A stretch of DNA of 64,000 nucleotides from Novosphingobium olei (GCF_012927405.1 NZ_JABBGM010000002.1:496001-560000), one strand, 5' to 3'; positions 56,215 through 64,000 are shown, numbered from the stretch's first letter. The notes: generated by a model not told the origin, from the sequence alone. Translations and numbers: made by a program.

Positions 56215-58554
56215 TCAGTGGAAGGATTTCGAGACGGTCACGTTGAAAGTGCGCGGCTCGTTGTAGGCGCGATAGTAGAGCGGATAGACGCCCGCGTTCG
56301 AGGGCGCGTAGCCGCCGAACTGGCCGCGCCGCAGGTTGAACAGGTTGCGCACGCTTGCGCCGATGCTCCAGCTTTGGTCGGCGGCGGTGTAGTTGATCGT
56401 GCCGTTGACGTAGGTCTGCGCGCCGACCCGCAGCTGCGGGGTGTTGTAGATATCGGCGTAGCGGCTCGATTCGTACTGCACATCGGCGCCCACGCGCAGT
56501 GCGCCGGGCAGTGCCAGCGGCAGGCGGTAGTTGAACGATCCACCGAACTGCCATTCGGGCGAGTAGGGGAAATCGAGTCCGAGCAGGGTCTTGCGTCCTG
56601 CGACGTTGGCCGGGAGCGTGGCCGTGAAGGTGCGGTACTTCGTCCGCAGCCACGCGGCACTGCCGGTCAGCGTCAGCCCGTCGGCCGGAACGACGGTAAG
56701 TTCCGCTTCCGCGCCCCACGAAGCGGCCTTGCCCGCGTTGATCAGCTGGTTGGTGACGACGCCCAGCGCCGCAGTGGCCGTGGCGCGGACCTGGAAATCC
56801 TTGATATCGTTGTAATAGGCTGAGATGTTGAAGGTGGCCCTGCCGCCGAAAAGGCGCGTCTTGAGGCCGGTTTCGTAAGTGGTGGTCAATTGCGGCAGGT
56901 AGGGCGTGCTCGACCCGACGAGGCTGACCGAGCGCAGGTCGTACCCGCCGCTCTTGAACCCTTGCGAGAACGAGACGTACTGGAAGATGTCCCTAGTCCA
57001 GTCGATCTGTGCGCCGAGCTTGGGGGTGAAGCGGGCGAAGCTCTTGGGCTTGGCCTCTACATCGAAACTGGAGAACGTGGCGCTGGCCGATGCGCCGGTG
57101 GGATATTGCACGAAGAACCGGTCGGGATCGTAGTTCCAGTCCTGCGGATCGTGCAGGCCCCAGCCGCGTCCGGTCTGGCCGATGTTGTGGAACCTGCGCC
57201 GATCGGTGGTCCAGCGCCCGCCCACGGTGAACGTGAGGCGGTCGGTCGCCTTGAAGTTGGCCTGCCCGAATACGGCCCAGCTGGTGGTGTTCAGCCAGTT
57301 GTTGGTGTGCGTGACCGTGCCGACGTTGTCGAGCGGCGACCCGGCCGACTGGCTCAGGCGGTGGTTGTGGAAGTTTTCCTTGAAGAAATAGAGCCCTGCA
57401 ACGAAATTCCAGCGGTCGAATTCGCCGTTGAGGTTCAGCTCTTCGGTGATCTGGTGCTGCCAGAACAGCGCGAGGCTGTCGCCCTTGATCGCGGTGACGC
57501 CGTCGTTGTCGTAATAGATCGGCCCGTGCAGCCCGCGGTAGGCGGTCACCGATTTGAGCGTGAAGTGCTGGTCGATCTCGTACTTCGCGGTCAGCGAACC
57601 GCCATAGGTGGTGGTGCGGTTGTAGGGCAGCGTATCGGACCAGGTGAGATCGGGATCGGTGGCGTTGCCGGTGCCGGGCTTGCCGTCGGGCTGGTTGACC
57701 GGCGTGTAGTAGCTCTGCGTCGCGCGGTCGAACATCGCATCGCCGGCCAGCGTCAGGGTGAAGCCGGGCGCGACCTGCGACTTGAGCTTGCCGCGCACCA
57801 CCCACAGGTCGGTATCGTTGAAATCGCGATCCAGCGGCACGCTGTGCTGCCAGCCATCGCGCGTGTGGCGGATCACGGTAAGCGCCCCGTTCAGGGCATC
57901 GTCGGCCAGGATCGCACCGTTGACCCGCGCCTTCAGATCGACGTTCTTGAAACTGCCAAGCGTGGCGGATGCATCGAGCGAAGGTGTGGCGGTCGGGTCC
58001 TTGGTTATGAAGCGGATCGCCCCTGCGCTGGAATTGCGGCCATAGAGCGTGCCCTGCGGCCCGCGCAGCACCTCGACGCGTTCAAGATCGGGCGTGTCGT
58101 ACAGCGAGCCGACCGTGCGCGCGAGGTAGACGTCGTCGACATAGACCGCGACCGCCGGCTCGGGATAGGTGTCGATCTCGCCGATGCCGCGGATCGAGTA
58201 TTGCTGCGTGGTCTGCGCGGTGGAGCGCTTGGGTGCGAGCAGGCCGGGCACGCGGCCGCCCGACAGATCGCGGAAGGTCGAAATCTGCTGCTGCTGGATC
58301 GCATCGCCGCCAATGGCGGTGACCGCGATGGGAGTGCGCTGCAGCGTTTCGGGGCGCTTCTGCGCGGTGACGATGATATCGCCGACCCCGCTGTCGGCGG
58401 CGGCATCCGGCGCGGCAGCGCTATCGGTTGGCGCGGGGGCCTGGGCCGGGGCCGTCTGGGCCCGGGCATGAGAGCCAAGCGACAGGGCGAGCGAAAGCGC
58501 GGTGCCGGTCAGCCAGTGCCGGCGGGCGCGATGAGACAAGCGAGCGAGATGCAT
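56215..58554 (-). CDS. TonB-dependent outer-membrane receptor
   Basis: A 779-residue receptor. Signal peptide at residues 1-33 (ending LGSHARAQ), then a TonB-box-like and Ala/Pro-rich segment, plug domain from GDIIVTAQKRPETLQRTPIAV near residue 56 (in part) through RGPQGTLYGRNSSAGAIRFI near residue 165, and a C-terminal 22-strand-type barrel ending FNVTVSKSFH. It is of the FecA/CirA-like sphingomonad group without a specific siderophore signature. The leftward neighbour is a terminator; upstream on the right, 180 bases away, is a diheme cytochrome gene on the same strand. Confidence 0.93.
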   Translation of the reverse strand: MHLARLSHRARRHWLTGTALSLALSLGSHARAQTAPAQAPAPTDSAAAPDAAADSGVGDIIVTAQKRPETLQRTPIAVTAIGGDAIQQQQISTFRDLSGGRVPGLLAPKRSTAQTTQQYSIRGIGEIDTYPEPAVAVYVDDVYLARTVGSLYDTPDLERVEVLRGPQGTLYGRNSSAGAIRFITKDPTATPSLDASATLGSFKNVDLKARVNGAILADDALNGALTVIRHTRDGWQHSVPLDRDFNDTDLWVVRGKLKSQVAPGFTLTLAGDAMFDRATQSYYTPVNQPDGKPGTGNATDPDLTWSDTLPYNRTTTYGGSLTAKYEIDQHFTLKSVTAYRGLHGPIYYDNDGVTAIKGDSLALFWQHQITEELNLNGEFDRWNFVAGLYFFKENFHNHRLSQSAGSPLDNVGTVTHTNNWLNTTSWAVFGQANFKATDRLTFTVGGRWTTDRRRFHNIGQTGRGWGLHDPQDWNYDPDRFFVQYPTGASASATFSSFDVEAKPKSFARFTPKLGAQIDWTRDIFQYVSFSQGFKSGGYDLRSVSLVGSSTPYLPQLTTTYETGLKTRLFGGRATFNISAYYNDIKDFQVRATATAALGVVTNQLINAGKAASWGAEAELTVVPADGLTLTGSAAWLRTKYRTFTATLPANVAGRKTLLGLDFPYSPEWQFGGSFNYRLPLALPGALRVGADVQYESSRYADIYNTPQLRVGAQTYVNGTINYTAADQSWSIGASVRNLFNLRRGQFGGYAPSNAGVYPLYYRAYNEPRTFNVTVSKSFH

Positions 58555-58680
58555 GATTCCCCCTGATCGTCATTCGATCGACGATGCGTTGTGTGCGGGG
58601 CAGACCGGTCCGTCTGCCCGTGGCAGGGGTGCCTATGGCAATGCACCATAAACTTCATACGATTAGGATCGTCGCGTATA

Positions 58681-58697
58681 TGAATTGATCAAATTCA
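58681..58697. promoter_or_regulatory. Palindrome upstream of the TonB receptor gene
   Basis: TGAATT and AATTCA flank GATCA in an AT-rich segment about 130 bases before the receptor start. A candidate operator or promoter element; no regulator is recognised. Confidence 0.4.
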
Positions 58698-58734
58698 AGA
58701 TTTGCGAATATGTGATCGCGTAGGGGTCATGAAT

Positions 58735-59424
58735 TCAGATATATTTATGAGACTTCGAGAGAGTCAAAACATATACGGAAATATCGTGGATCTGTTGTGG
58801 GGATAGCTTGCGGCCGAATGCCGGTGATACGCCGGCGCGCCCTTCGCGGACAGTGGCGGCGATGGCGGCGCGGTCCGATCCGTAAAGGTAGGTGCGCGGG
58901 CGGGTGAGGTCTGCCGAGCCGGTCGCCGGGTCGCCCCAGCCTTGCACCGTGTGGCAATCGTAGCAGCCGCCTTCGTCCTCGAACGTTTCCTTGCCCAACG
59001 CGATCTGGCCTTCGTCGTGCGGCTGCCCGCCAAGCTTGAGGACGTATTCGGTAACGGCGGCCACTTCATCGGGTTCGAGGCTGTGGCCGACGCCGAGCGC
59101 GGGCATCGCGGCAAGGTTGCGCGTCTGCGGATCGTCGGCGCGGATGCCGTGACGGATGATCGTGGCGATGTCCGAAGGCCGGATCAGGAACGTGTCGACA
59201 TCCTCTCCGCCGAACAGCCAGCGATCGTCGGTCAGGTCCGGCACGTGGTGCCCCGCCGCGCCCTTGCCATCGATGCCGTGGCAACTGGCGCAGTTGGCGG
59301 CGAACAGCGCTTGCCCCGCCTTGATCGCGCGTGCGTCTGCGTGGGGCACGGCAGGAGCGGCGAGCGCTGCGGCACCGAGGCTGGCGATGGCGGCGGCAAG
59401 GGCGATGTGGCGGCGCTTGGTCAT
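58735..59424 (-). CDS. Diheme cytochrome c, CcoP-like, second distal Met missing
   Basis: A 229-residue exported cytochrome. A signal peptide at residues 1-23 precedes two heme domains. Domain 1: CASCH (Cys45, Cys48, His49) with Met107 in AAMPALG as distal ligand. Domain 2: CYDCH (Cys154, Cys157, His158), where the expected Met position reads GVSPAFGRKL, i.e. Ser at about residue 200 instead of Met, and no Met follows. Similar to the diheme C-domain of cbb3-oxidase subunit CcoP, but with no oxidase genes nearby. The ATG at 59424 keeps the signal peptide. Confidence 0.88.
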   Translation of the reverse strand: MTKRRHIALAAAIASLGAAALAAPAVPHADARAIKAGQALFAANCASCHGIDGKGAAGHHVPDLTDDRWLFGGEDVDTFLIRPSDIATIIRHGIRADDPQTRNLAAMPALGVGHSLEPDEVAAVTEYVLKLGGQPHDEGQIALGKETFEDEGGCYDCHTVQGWGDPATGSADLTRPRTYLYGSDRAAIAATVREGRAGVSPAFGRKLSPQQIHDISVYVLTLSKSHKYI

Positions 59425-59561
59425 GCGCGCGACACCGCCCGATGCGGCGGCCGGGGTCCAACCAGTAAAGCTCAACGTCAGTCGAGAAATTCTGGATTTT
59501 CCGCGATTGGGCGGCTCGCCAGAAGCAAGCGCGACAACACAGGGCATCCCCGGGAAACGGC

Positions 59562-60425
59562 ATGACGTTCGATCGAGTGGCAATTGGGGTTCTGGCAGCG
59601 CTTCTGGCCGTGCCTGCGCTGGGCCAGACCGCGCCGGGTGCCGAGGCGCCTGTAATCAATCGCGCGCCGACGCGGGCGGACTGGACAGCCATTGCCGACC
59701 TGCCCGACCTGTCGGGGGTGTGGACCCCGGGGCCGCTAGACAGGTATGGGCCGGGCGGGGCCGAAGCGCCGCAATGGCTGCCCGCGATCGCCACGCAGGT
59801 CGACCGGCTGAAGCAGCTCGACGCCGAGGGGCGGCCGCAGAACATCTACACCAACTGCCTGCCCGAAGGCTTGCCCAGCAGCGTCACGCAGACGCTCAAT
59901 TCGGTGGAATTTCTGGTTACGCCGGGGCGGGTGACCGTGCTCGGCGAATTCGATGGCAACCGCCTGCGCCGGATCTGGACCGACGGGCGGCCACATCCGG
60001 CCGATCCCGATCCCACCTTCAGCGGCCATTCGATCGGCCATTGGGAGGGCGGGGCGCTGGTGGTCGACACGGTCGGCTTCCTGCCCGAGGTGTTCATCCC
60101 GCTGAGCCAGGGCGTGGGCTTTCCCAACAACGGCGACATGCACGTTGAGGAGCGGCTGGCGCTGACCGGACCGGATACGCTGCGCGTCGACATCGTGGTG
60201 CACGCGCCCAAGGTGCTGGCCGCGCCGTGGCACGCATCGCGCACCTTCACCCGTCACCGCGAACGCAGCGTCGACCTTGCCGAGGCTTCGTGCCGGCAGG
60301 GTGATTTCTTCGAAGACACCGATGCGCAGGGGAATGCGGTGTTCAGCCCCATCCCCAAGGACGCTGGCGGCGCCCCCGTGCCGCCCGACCAGCCGACCGC
60401 GCCTGCAACAGGACACCACCGATGA
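59562..60425 (+). CDS. Exported protein, unknown family, of the DUF6152 cluster
   Basis: A 287-residue secreted protein. Signal peptide MTFDRVAIGVLAALLAVPAL with cleavage after GLGQ-like ALGQ. The body has WTPGPLDRYGPGG, LVTPGRVTVLGEFDGNRLRR (20 residues at most quoted), HPADPDPTFSGHSIGHWEGG, FIPLSQGVGF and PWHASRTFTRHRE. His and Asp are numerous (HSIGHW, WHASRTFTRH), which suggests metal or redox chemistry, but the family is not recognised as an enzyme. Similar proteins occur in sphingomonads with the DUF6152 gene directly behind, as here with a four-base overlap. Confidence 0.72.
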   Translation: MTFDRVAIGVLAALLAVPALGQTAPGAEAPVINRAPTRADWTAIADLPDLSGVWTPGPLDRYGPGGAEAPQWLPAIATQVDRLKQLDAEGRPQNIYTNCLPEGLPSSVTQTLNSVEFLVTPGRVTVLGEFDGNRLRRIWTDGRPHPADPDPTFSGHSIGHWEGGALVVDTVGFLPEVFIPLSQGVGFPNNGDMHVEERLALTGPDTLRVDIVVHAPKVLAAPWHASRTFTRHRERSVDLAEASCRQGDFFEDTDAQGNAVFSPIPKDAGGAPVPPDQPTAPATGHHR

Positions 60426-60838
60426 AGCCTTCGCCGTTCCTCCGCGCCGGATTTGCTCTGATGCTGCTGACCTCGCTCGCCGTTCCGGCCGACGCGCATC
60501 ACAGCTTCTCGATGTTCGATCCGTCCAAGCCGATGAAGTTCGAGGCGACGGTGCGCAACCTGCAATGGACATCGCCGCACGCGATCCTGTGGGTCGATGC
60601 GCCACAGGTCGGCGCCTATGCGCCGGGGCTGTGGTCGCTCGAACTGCCGACGAGTCCGGCGAACCTGGCGCGGATGGGCTGGTCGCGGACGTCGGTGAAG
60701 GCCGGCGACAAGGTGATCGTGGAGATCAATCCGATCCGCGACGGACGCCGTTCGGGCCAGTTCAAGCGGGCGACCGTGGTCGGCAGCGGCAAGGTGCTGT
60801 CGATCGGCGCGATCCCGGGCGCGCAGCCGCCCAAGTGA
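60422..60838 (+). CDS. DUF6152-like exported protein with N-terminal His-His
   Basis: A 138-residue protein. The signal peptide ends PADA at residue 25, so the predicted mature N-terminus is HHSFSMFDPSKPMKFEATV (His26, His27). This AHHS start is constant in the family as remembered. The rest is beta-rich with LQWTSPHAILWVDAPQ and VIVEINPIRDGRRSGQFKRA. An N-terminal His after an AxA cleavage site is the arrangement of copper histidine-brace proteins, though here only as an analogy. The ATG overlaps the preceding gene's stop (ATGA). Confidence 0.75.
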   Translation: MKPSPFLRAGFALMLLTSLAVPADAHHSFSMFDPSKPMKFEATVRNLQWTSPHAILWVDAPQVGAYAPGLWSLELPTSPANLARMGWSRTSVKAGDKVIVEINPIRDGRRSGQFKRATVVGSGKVLSIGAIPGAQPPK

Positions 60839-60910
60839 CGCAGCGCCGGCCGGCGGCCATGGCGCGCCGGCCGCGGATGCCGTGCGAATGCGTGCGGGCG
60901 TCCGCCGGCG

Positions 60911-61387
60911 TCAGATGGTGAAGCCGATCCAGCGCCCGAAGCTCACGATCGTAAGCCACAGCACCAGCGAGACGCCGCCCGAAATGCGCGGCGCAAGAGC
61001 CTGCGCGGACGTGGCGCGCGGCAGCACGAAGCGGTGGAAGACGAGGACGTTGATCCCTGCGAGCAGCAGCAGCACCAGCTTGGCCTTGAAGAAGAAGTTC
61101 TCGAAATAGCCGAAGGGATTGGCGAAGATCATCGTGATCCCGGTGACGGCGGCGAGGGCGAAGGCGCCCCAGGTGATCGGCAGCAGTTCGTGCAGCAGTG
61201 CCGGGATCGTCGCGTCCTTGCGCCACAGGCCGAGCAGCCGAAGATCGACCACCGCGATCGAGCCGAAGACGAGCGTCAGCGCCAGGACGTGCACCGCCTC
61301 GATCGTGCCGAACAGCCAGGTGCTGTCGGTAAGTTCGATGGCGAGGCGGGTATCGGACAGCGTGGTGGCAAGGTCCTGCAGGCTCAT
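60911..61387 (-). CDS. DUF6644-like membrane protein (second)
   Basis: A 158-residue inner-membrane protein with four helices: about residues 28-50 (TIEAVHVLALTLVFGSIAVV), 68-92 (LLPITWGAFALAAVTGITMIF), 102-118 (KAKLVLLLLAGINVLVF) and 137-156 (GGVSLVLWLTIVSFGRWIGF). The helix-1 His in EAVHVLAL and the Trp/Arg near the C-terminal GRWIGF are shared with its partner at 61471. The layout recalls CopD-type or b-type four-helix proteins, but no heme signature is proven. It follows the partner gene by 83 bases on the same strand. Confidence 0.72.
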   Translation of the reverse strand: MSLQDLATTLSDTRLAIELTDSTWLFGTIEAVHVLALTLVFGSIAVVDLRLLGLWRKDATIPALLHELLPITWGAFALAAVTGITMIFANPFGYFENFFFKAKLVLLLLAGINVLVFHRFVLPRATSAQALAPRISGGVSLVLWLTIVSFGRWIGFTI

Positions 61388-61470
61388 GGCAAGTCGGCTT
61401 TCAGATGTGGCAGATGGCAGGTTGGGCAGGTGGCAGGTTCTGCGGATGCAGGCCGGTTGCGGCGCAGTCG

Positions 61471-61959
61471 TCAGGCTGGCGCACCGGGCCAGCCATCGGC
61501 GTAGGCGATCCAGCGGCCCGCGAAGACGACGCCGACCCACAGCAGCACCGAGCCGGCTGCGAGCACGCGATGCCAGCCAAGCCTTGCACGCAGGGCGGCC
61601 GCGCCATGCGCGCGGGTGAGCGCAAGGGCGGCGATGATGAGCGCGATCTTGACCCAGAACACCGTGCGGAACAGCGCGCGGCCGGGCTCGCTGGCGATCA
61701 GCAGCGCGCCCGACACGGCCAGGATGCCCACCGCGATATAGGCGACCGGCAGCCACTGGCGCAGCGTGAGCGAGATGTCCGGGGCACCAGCGCGGGTGCG
61801 CACGGCGTTGCGGTTGATCTGGGCAACGGAGATGACCACCGCGGCAATCGCGATGATGTGGACGACCTGTATGGCGGGCACGATCCAGCCGCGCGAGGTG
61901 ACCAGCGCCGCGACCGGCGTCGCGGCTAGCCACGTGGCAAAGTCGGCAAGAATTTCCAT
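61471..61959 (-). CDS. DUF6644-like membrane protein (first)
   Basis: A 162-residue four-helix membrane protein, a distant paralog of the gene at 60911: about residues 24-47 (GWIVPAIQVVHIIAIAAVVI), 66-88 (LPVAYIAVGILAVSGALLIA), 96-115 (RTVFWVKIALIIAALALTRA) and 130-150 (LAAGSVLLWVGVVFAGRWIA). The conserved His (QVVHIIA) and end GRWIAYADG match the partner. Cotranscribed with it. Possibly the membrane half of the redox or metal-handling system formed with the cytochrome and DUF6152-like gene. Confidence 0.72.
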   Translation of the reverse strand: MEILADFATWLAATPVAALVTSRGWIVPAIQVVHIIAIAAVVISVAQINRNAVRTRAGAPDISLTLRQWLPVAYIAVGILAVSGALLIASEPGRALFRTVFWVKIALIIAALALTRAHGAAALRARLGWHRVLAAGSVLLWVGVVFAGRWIAYADGWPGAPA

Positions 61960-62102
61960 GCGCAGGGCCCCCGTCCTTGTCCCCCCCGGGCGGGAGGCAC
62001 CGGCTGCGTCTCTAGGGCGAGCGCGGCGGGCTCCGCCAATTCGAAGAGATCATCGGCAGATTGATTGTAGTCATAGGCCGGCGCAACGCGGGCCGTACCT
62101 GT

Positions 62103-62633
62103 TCAGCTGAAGCAGGCCAGGATCTGGTCCGCGCGCGCCGCGACAGGCGCTCGGTCAAGCATGACGAGCGTGTACCCGAGCGAGGTATAGGCGGCGACCA
62201 GTCGGTCAAATTCGGCCGTCGCTGCGGCAAAGTCATGGCGGCGTTCGGCATCGGTTTGCCAGATTTCCGGCCAGGGCGGGGCCATGAACACGCGCCGGTG
62301 ATAACGGTGGGCCTGCCCCAGCGACGATATGGCGTGCGTTCCCGTGGCGAAGTCCAGCGCGGCGAGCGCGTCCACGAGGCCGCGATCGAAGAAAACCGGA
62401 GCGGGCAGCGCCGTTGCCGTTGCGCGGTCTTCCAAGGCCAGGGCCTTCGCCTTGCGCGCAAAGGCGGCAAGGTCGATCCAGGGCAGCGCCTTGCCATCGC
62501 CGGCCAGCTCGGCGGAAACGATGCGGCGCCCGGGTTCCGACACGACCGACTTGCCGCGACGCGCCAGCTCATCGAGTAGGGTAGACTTGCCGGCCCCCGA
62601 ACAGCCCGAGATAACGACGAAGCTTTCGCTCAT
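62103..62633 (-). CDS. Small AAA-type P-loop ATPase
   Basis: A 176-residue protein with Walker A VVISGCSGAGKSTLLDELA (residues 6-24), then EPGRRIVSAELAGDGKALP and RYHRRVFMAPPWPEIWQTD, and a C-terminal LVMLDRAPVAARADQILACF. It resembles the AAA_28/predicted-ATPase group that is sometimes near kinase-like or toxin genes; substrate unknown. The ATG at 62633 overlaps the stop of the upstream methyltransferase gene (ATGA). Alternative start further upstream would enter that gene. Confidence 0.78.
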   Translation of the reverse strand: MSESFVVISGCSGAGKSTLLDELARRGKSVVSEPGRRIVSAELAGDGKALPWIDLAAFARKAKALALEDRATATALPAPVFFDRGLVDALAALDFATGTHAISSLGQAHRYHRRVFMAPPWPEIWQTDAERRHDFAAATAEFDRLVAAYTSLGYTLVMLDRAPVAARADQILACFS

Positions 62634-63241
62634 GCCTTGCGCGCGGTGACGAACAACCAGCGCGATGGCTCCGCGAAATAGCCTTCGCCGTCGCGTTCCT
62701 CGAATTCGACCAGATCCCACGGTCCGGCGCCGGCGTAGAAGCGGTCCGCATCGGTGCGCGAGAGACGGTTGTAGTAACGATCGTGGCGGTCCCAGCCGGG
62801 GCGGCCTTCGGTCTTGTAGCTGGCGAAATGCCAGCCGCCCGACCGCAAGGCACGGTGGATGCGGGCAAGGACCGAGGGCAGCGCGGCGTGCGGCACGTGC
62901 AGCAGCGAGGCGCAGGCGATCACGGCGTCGTAGTCTGCTTCTGCCTCCAGCTCGTCGAACCGCAGCACGCGCGCCGGCCGCGACAGGCGCCTGCTTGCCA
63001 GTGCGGCCATGGCGGCGCTGCCGTCGGTCGCATCGACGCTGTGCCCCTGCCGTTCCAGCTCCGCCGCATCGTATCCCGCGCCGCAGCCAAGCTCGAGAAC
63101 GCGGCTCGAAGGCGCCAGCCGGGGCAGGAAGGCTTCAAGTTCGCGCGAGACCTGATCCGGGCGGGCGGTGGCGTAGTCGACCGCCCGGGTGTTGTAGAAC
63201 GCCAGCGTGCGCGGATCGTAGGGGGAGACTTCGGCGGGCAT
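62630..63241 (-). CDS. SAM-dependent methyltransferase
   Basis: A 203-residue class I methyltransferase. Motif I VLELGCGAGYDAAELERQG near residue 48, VDATDGSAAMAALA (motif II), DAVIACASLLHVPHAALP (motif IV) and ALRSGGWHFASYK (motif V-like). A 21-codon longer frame reaches 63304, but AGGA before the ATG at 63241 supports the shorter form, which starts MPAEVSPYDPRTLAFYN. It is coupled to the ATPase gene. Substrate unknown. Confidence 0.8.
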   Translation of the reverse strand: MPAEVSPYDPRTLAFYNTRAVDYATARPDQVSRELEAFLPRLAPSSRVLELGCGAGYDAAELERQGHSVDATDGSAAMAALASRRLSRPARVLRFDELEAEADYDAVIACASLLHVPHAALPSVLARIHRALRSGGWHFASYKTEGRPGWDRHDRYYNRLSRTDADRFYAGAGPWDLVEFEERDGEGYFAEPSRWLFVTARKA

Positions 63242-63549
63242 TGCGGCGTTTCCTGTCTCTACGACCCCGGCGGACGAGGGCGTCCTCGTGTCCATCCATA
63301 GCATGATCGGCCTGGTCTCGTGTCTTCCCTTTCAAAGCCGGCGCGGGGCACAGGTGCGGGCATGACGATGCTGACGATGAAGGTACGGCGGGAACGCGGT
63401 GCCAGCGAGCGAGCTTTGCTGAAGGTCTTATTGATTGTCGCCCGGTGCGCGGGTGATTGCCCGTCCTCATAGCGGGTATGAGTTTGATCAAATCGACACG
63501 GGCAACCTGCTGAATAGACTGGGCTCAAGTCATCATTTTCGGGGTTTCA
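63242..63549. other. Divergent intergenic region
   Basis: About 310 bases between the leftward methyltransferase and the rightward flavoprotein gene. The first 60 bases could extend the methyltransferase reading frame. The segment 63420-63550 is more AT-rich (TTGATTGTCGCC, GAGTTTGATCAAATCGAC) and probably holds the rightward promoter. Nothing else is recognised. Confidence 0.5.
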
Positions 63550-64000
63550 ATGTCCATATCAGCTGCCTCGAGCCCTGACCGGGCCTTGCCGGTCATCATC
63601 ATCGGGGCAGGATTTTCGGGGACCTTGCTGGCAATCAACCTGGTCCGGCTCGGCCAGCCGGTTATCCTGGTCGAACGCAATTCGGCCCACCTGGCCAAGG
63701 GCTTGGCGTTCGGCACGGCGCGGCCCGAGCACCTGCTCAACGTGCGGGCGCGCAACATGAGCGCGTTTCCCGGCGATCCGCAGCACTTCCTGCGCTGGAT
63801 GGGGTTCACGCCGCCCGACCAGATCCACCGCTTCCTGCCCCGCCTTGCCTATGGCCATTACCTCCGCTCGCTGCTGATCGATGCCATGGCCAAATCGGGG
63901 CAGCTGCTGCGCGTGCAGCAAGGCGAGGCGGCGGACATCATCGGCCAGCGGGACGAACAGGTGGTCTTGCTGGACAATGGCGAGCGCCTGCACGGACGCG
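63550..64000 (+). CDS. FAD/NAD(P)-binding protein, 3'-truncated by the window edge
   Basis: The frame from ATG 63550 is open to base 64000 (150 residues visible). The N-terminus carries LPVIIIGAGFSGTLLAINL (Rossmann GxGxxG, residues 13-31), VILVERNSAHLAKGLAFGTA and RARNMSAFPGDPQHFLRWMG, which matches the FAD-NAD(P)-binding (NAD_binding_9-like) proteins of sphingomonads, sometimes called hydroxyacylglutathione hydrolase-like by automatic annotation without basis. Function unknown. It is divergent from the methyltransferase gene, with about 310 bases between them. Confidence 0.78.
   Translation, partial: MSISAASSPDRALPVIIIGAGFSGTLLAINLVRLGQPVILVERNSAHLAKGLAFGTARPEHLLNVRARNMSAFPGDPQHFLRWMGFTPPDQIHRFLPRLAYGHYLRSLLIDAMAKSGQLLRVQQGEAADIIGQRDEQVVLLDNGERLHGR

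Overview
The window is GC-rich, densely coded chromosomal DNA whose gene content points to an alphaproteobacterium of the order Sphingomonadales, most likely Novosphingobium or Sphingobium. The evidence is a protocatechuate 4,5-cleavage operon close to that of Sphingobium SYK-6, a CckA kinase beside recA and smpB, a GTTC-N7-GTTC SOS box, a fused CysNC, TonB receptor genes, several small proteins that look restricted to sphingomonads, and REP-like dispersed palindromes. The taxonomic call is inference from gene content; no rRNA, tRNA, IS element, integrase or CRISPR array was recognised.

Layout. 0-3 kb: ligJ (partial)-ligA-ligB-ligC, the lower pathway for lignin-derived protocatechuate, followed by a LuxR-type regulator. 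4.1-9.5 kb: sulfate assimilation (cysD, cysNC, cysQ, with a REP-type palindrome between cysD and cysNC), a small membrane protein and argG. 9.5-11.5 kb: a gene-poor stretch carrying helically phased CTGGAGATC repeats, then an unusual three-gene set (tail-anchored LuxR regulator, 112-aa protein, four-helix membrane protein). 11.5-20.7 kb: cyclopropane fatty acid synthase, a glycine-zipper protein, a PhzF-like enzyme, an orphan protein resembling phage tail fibres, rlmN, two tandem outer-membrane barrel paralogs, and a chain of tightly packed small genes. 20.7-24 kb: a TetR regulator divergent from a ketosteroid-dehydrogenase-like flavoprotein, and a GreA/GreB factor. 24-25 kb: about 1 kb without a credible protein, with a good sigma70-type promoter facing left and a REP cluster. 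25-33.2 kb: lytic transglycosylase, dapA, a compact acyl-ACP cluster (acyltransferase with a frameshift, ACP, acyl-AMP ligase, ketoreductase) next to an AT-rich segment, then 3-hydroxybutyrate dehydrogenase with a patatin-like phospholipase. 33.3-44.8 kb: smpB, DUF2062, cckA, recA, methyltransferase, alaS, a membrane protein and an S9 peptidase. 44.8-54.1 kb: lipoprotein, CPA2 antiporter, secreted hydrolase-type genes, icd, a crotonase and a GAF-GGDEF diguanylate cyclase. 54.3-56.2 kb: cytochrome b561, membrane-anchored LuxR-type regulator, VIT1-type metal transporter. 56.2-62 kb: an envelope cluster of TonB receptor, diheme cytochrome c, secreted protein, DUF6152-like protein and two DUF6644-like membrane proteins. 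62.1-64 kb: a small ATPase and methyltransferase pair, and the start of a FAD/NAD(P)-binding protein cut by the window edge.

The best candidates for undescribed biology are: the 56.2-62 kb envelope redox cluster, with a predicted N-terminal His-His on the DUF6152-like protein and a missing distal methionine in the second heme domain of the cytochrome; the tail-anchored LuxR set with its phased upstream repeats; the acyl-ACP cluster at 28-31 kb; and the possible unannotated RNA at 24.0-24.54 kb. All motif, start-codon and hairpin statements come from reading the sequence. Family names come from memory of the families, not from database searches.
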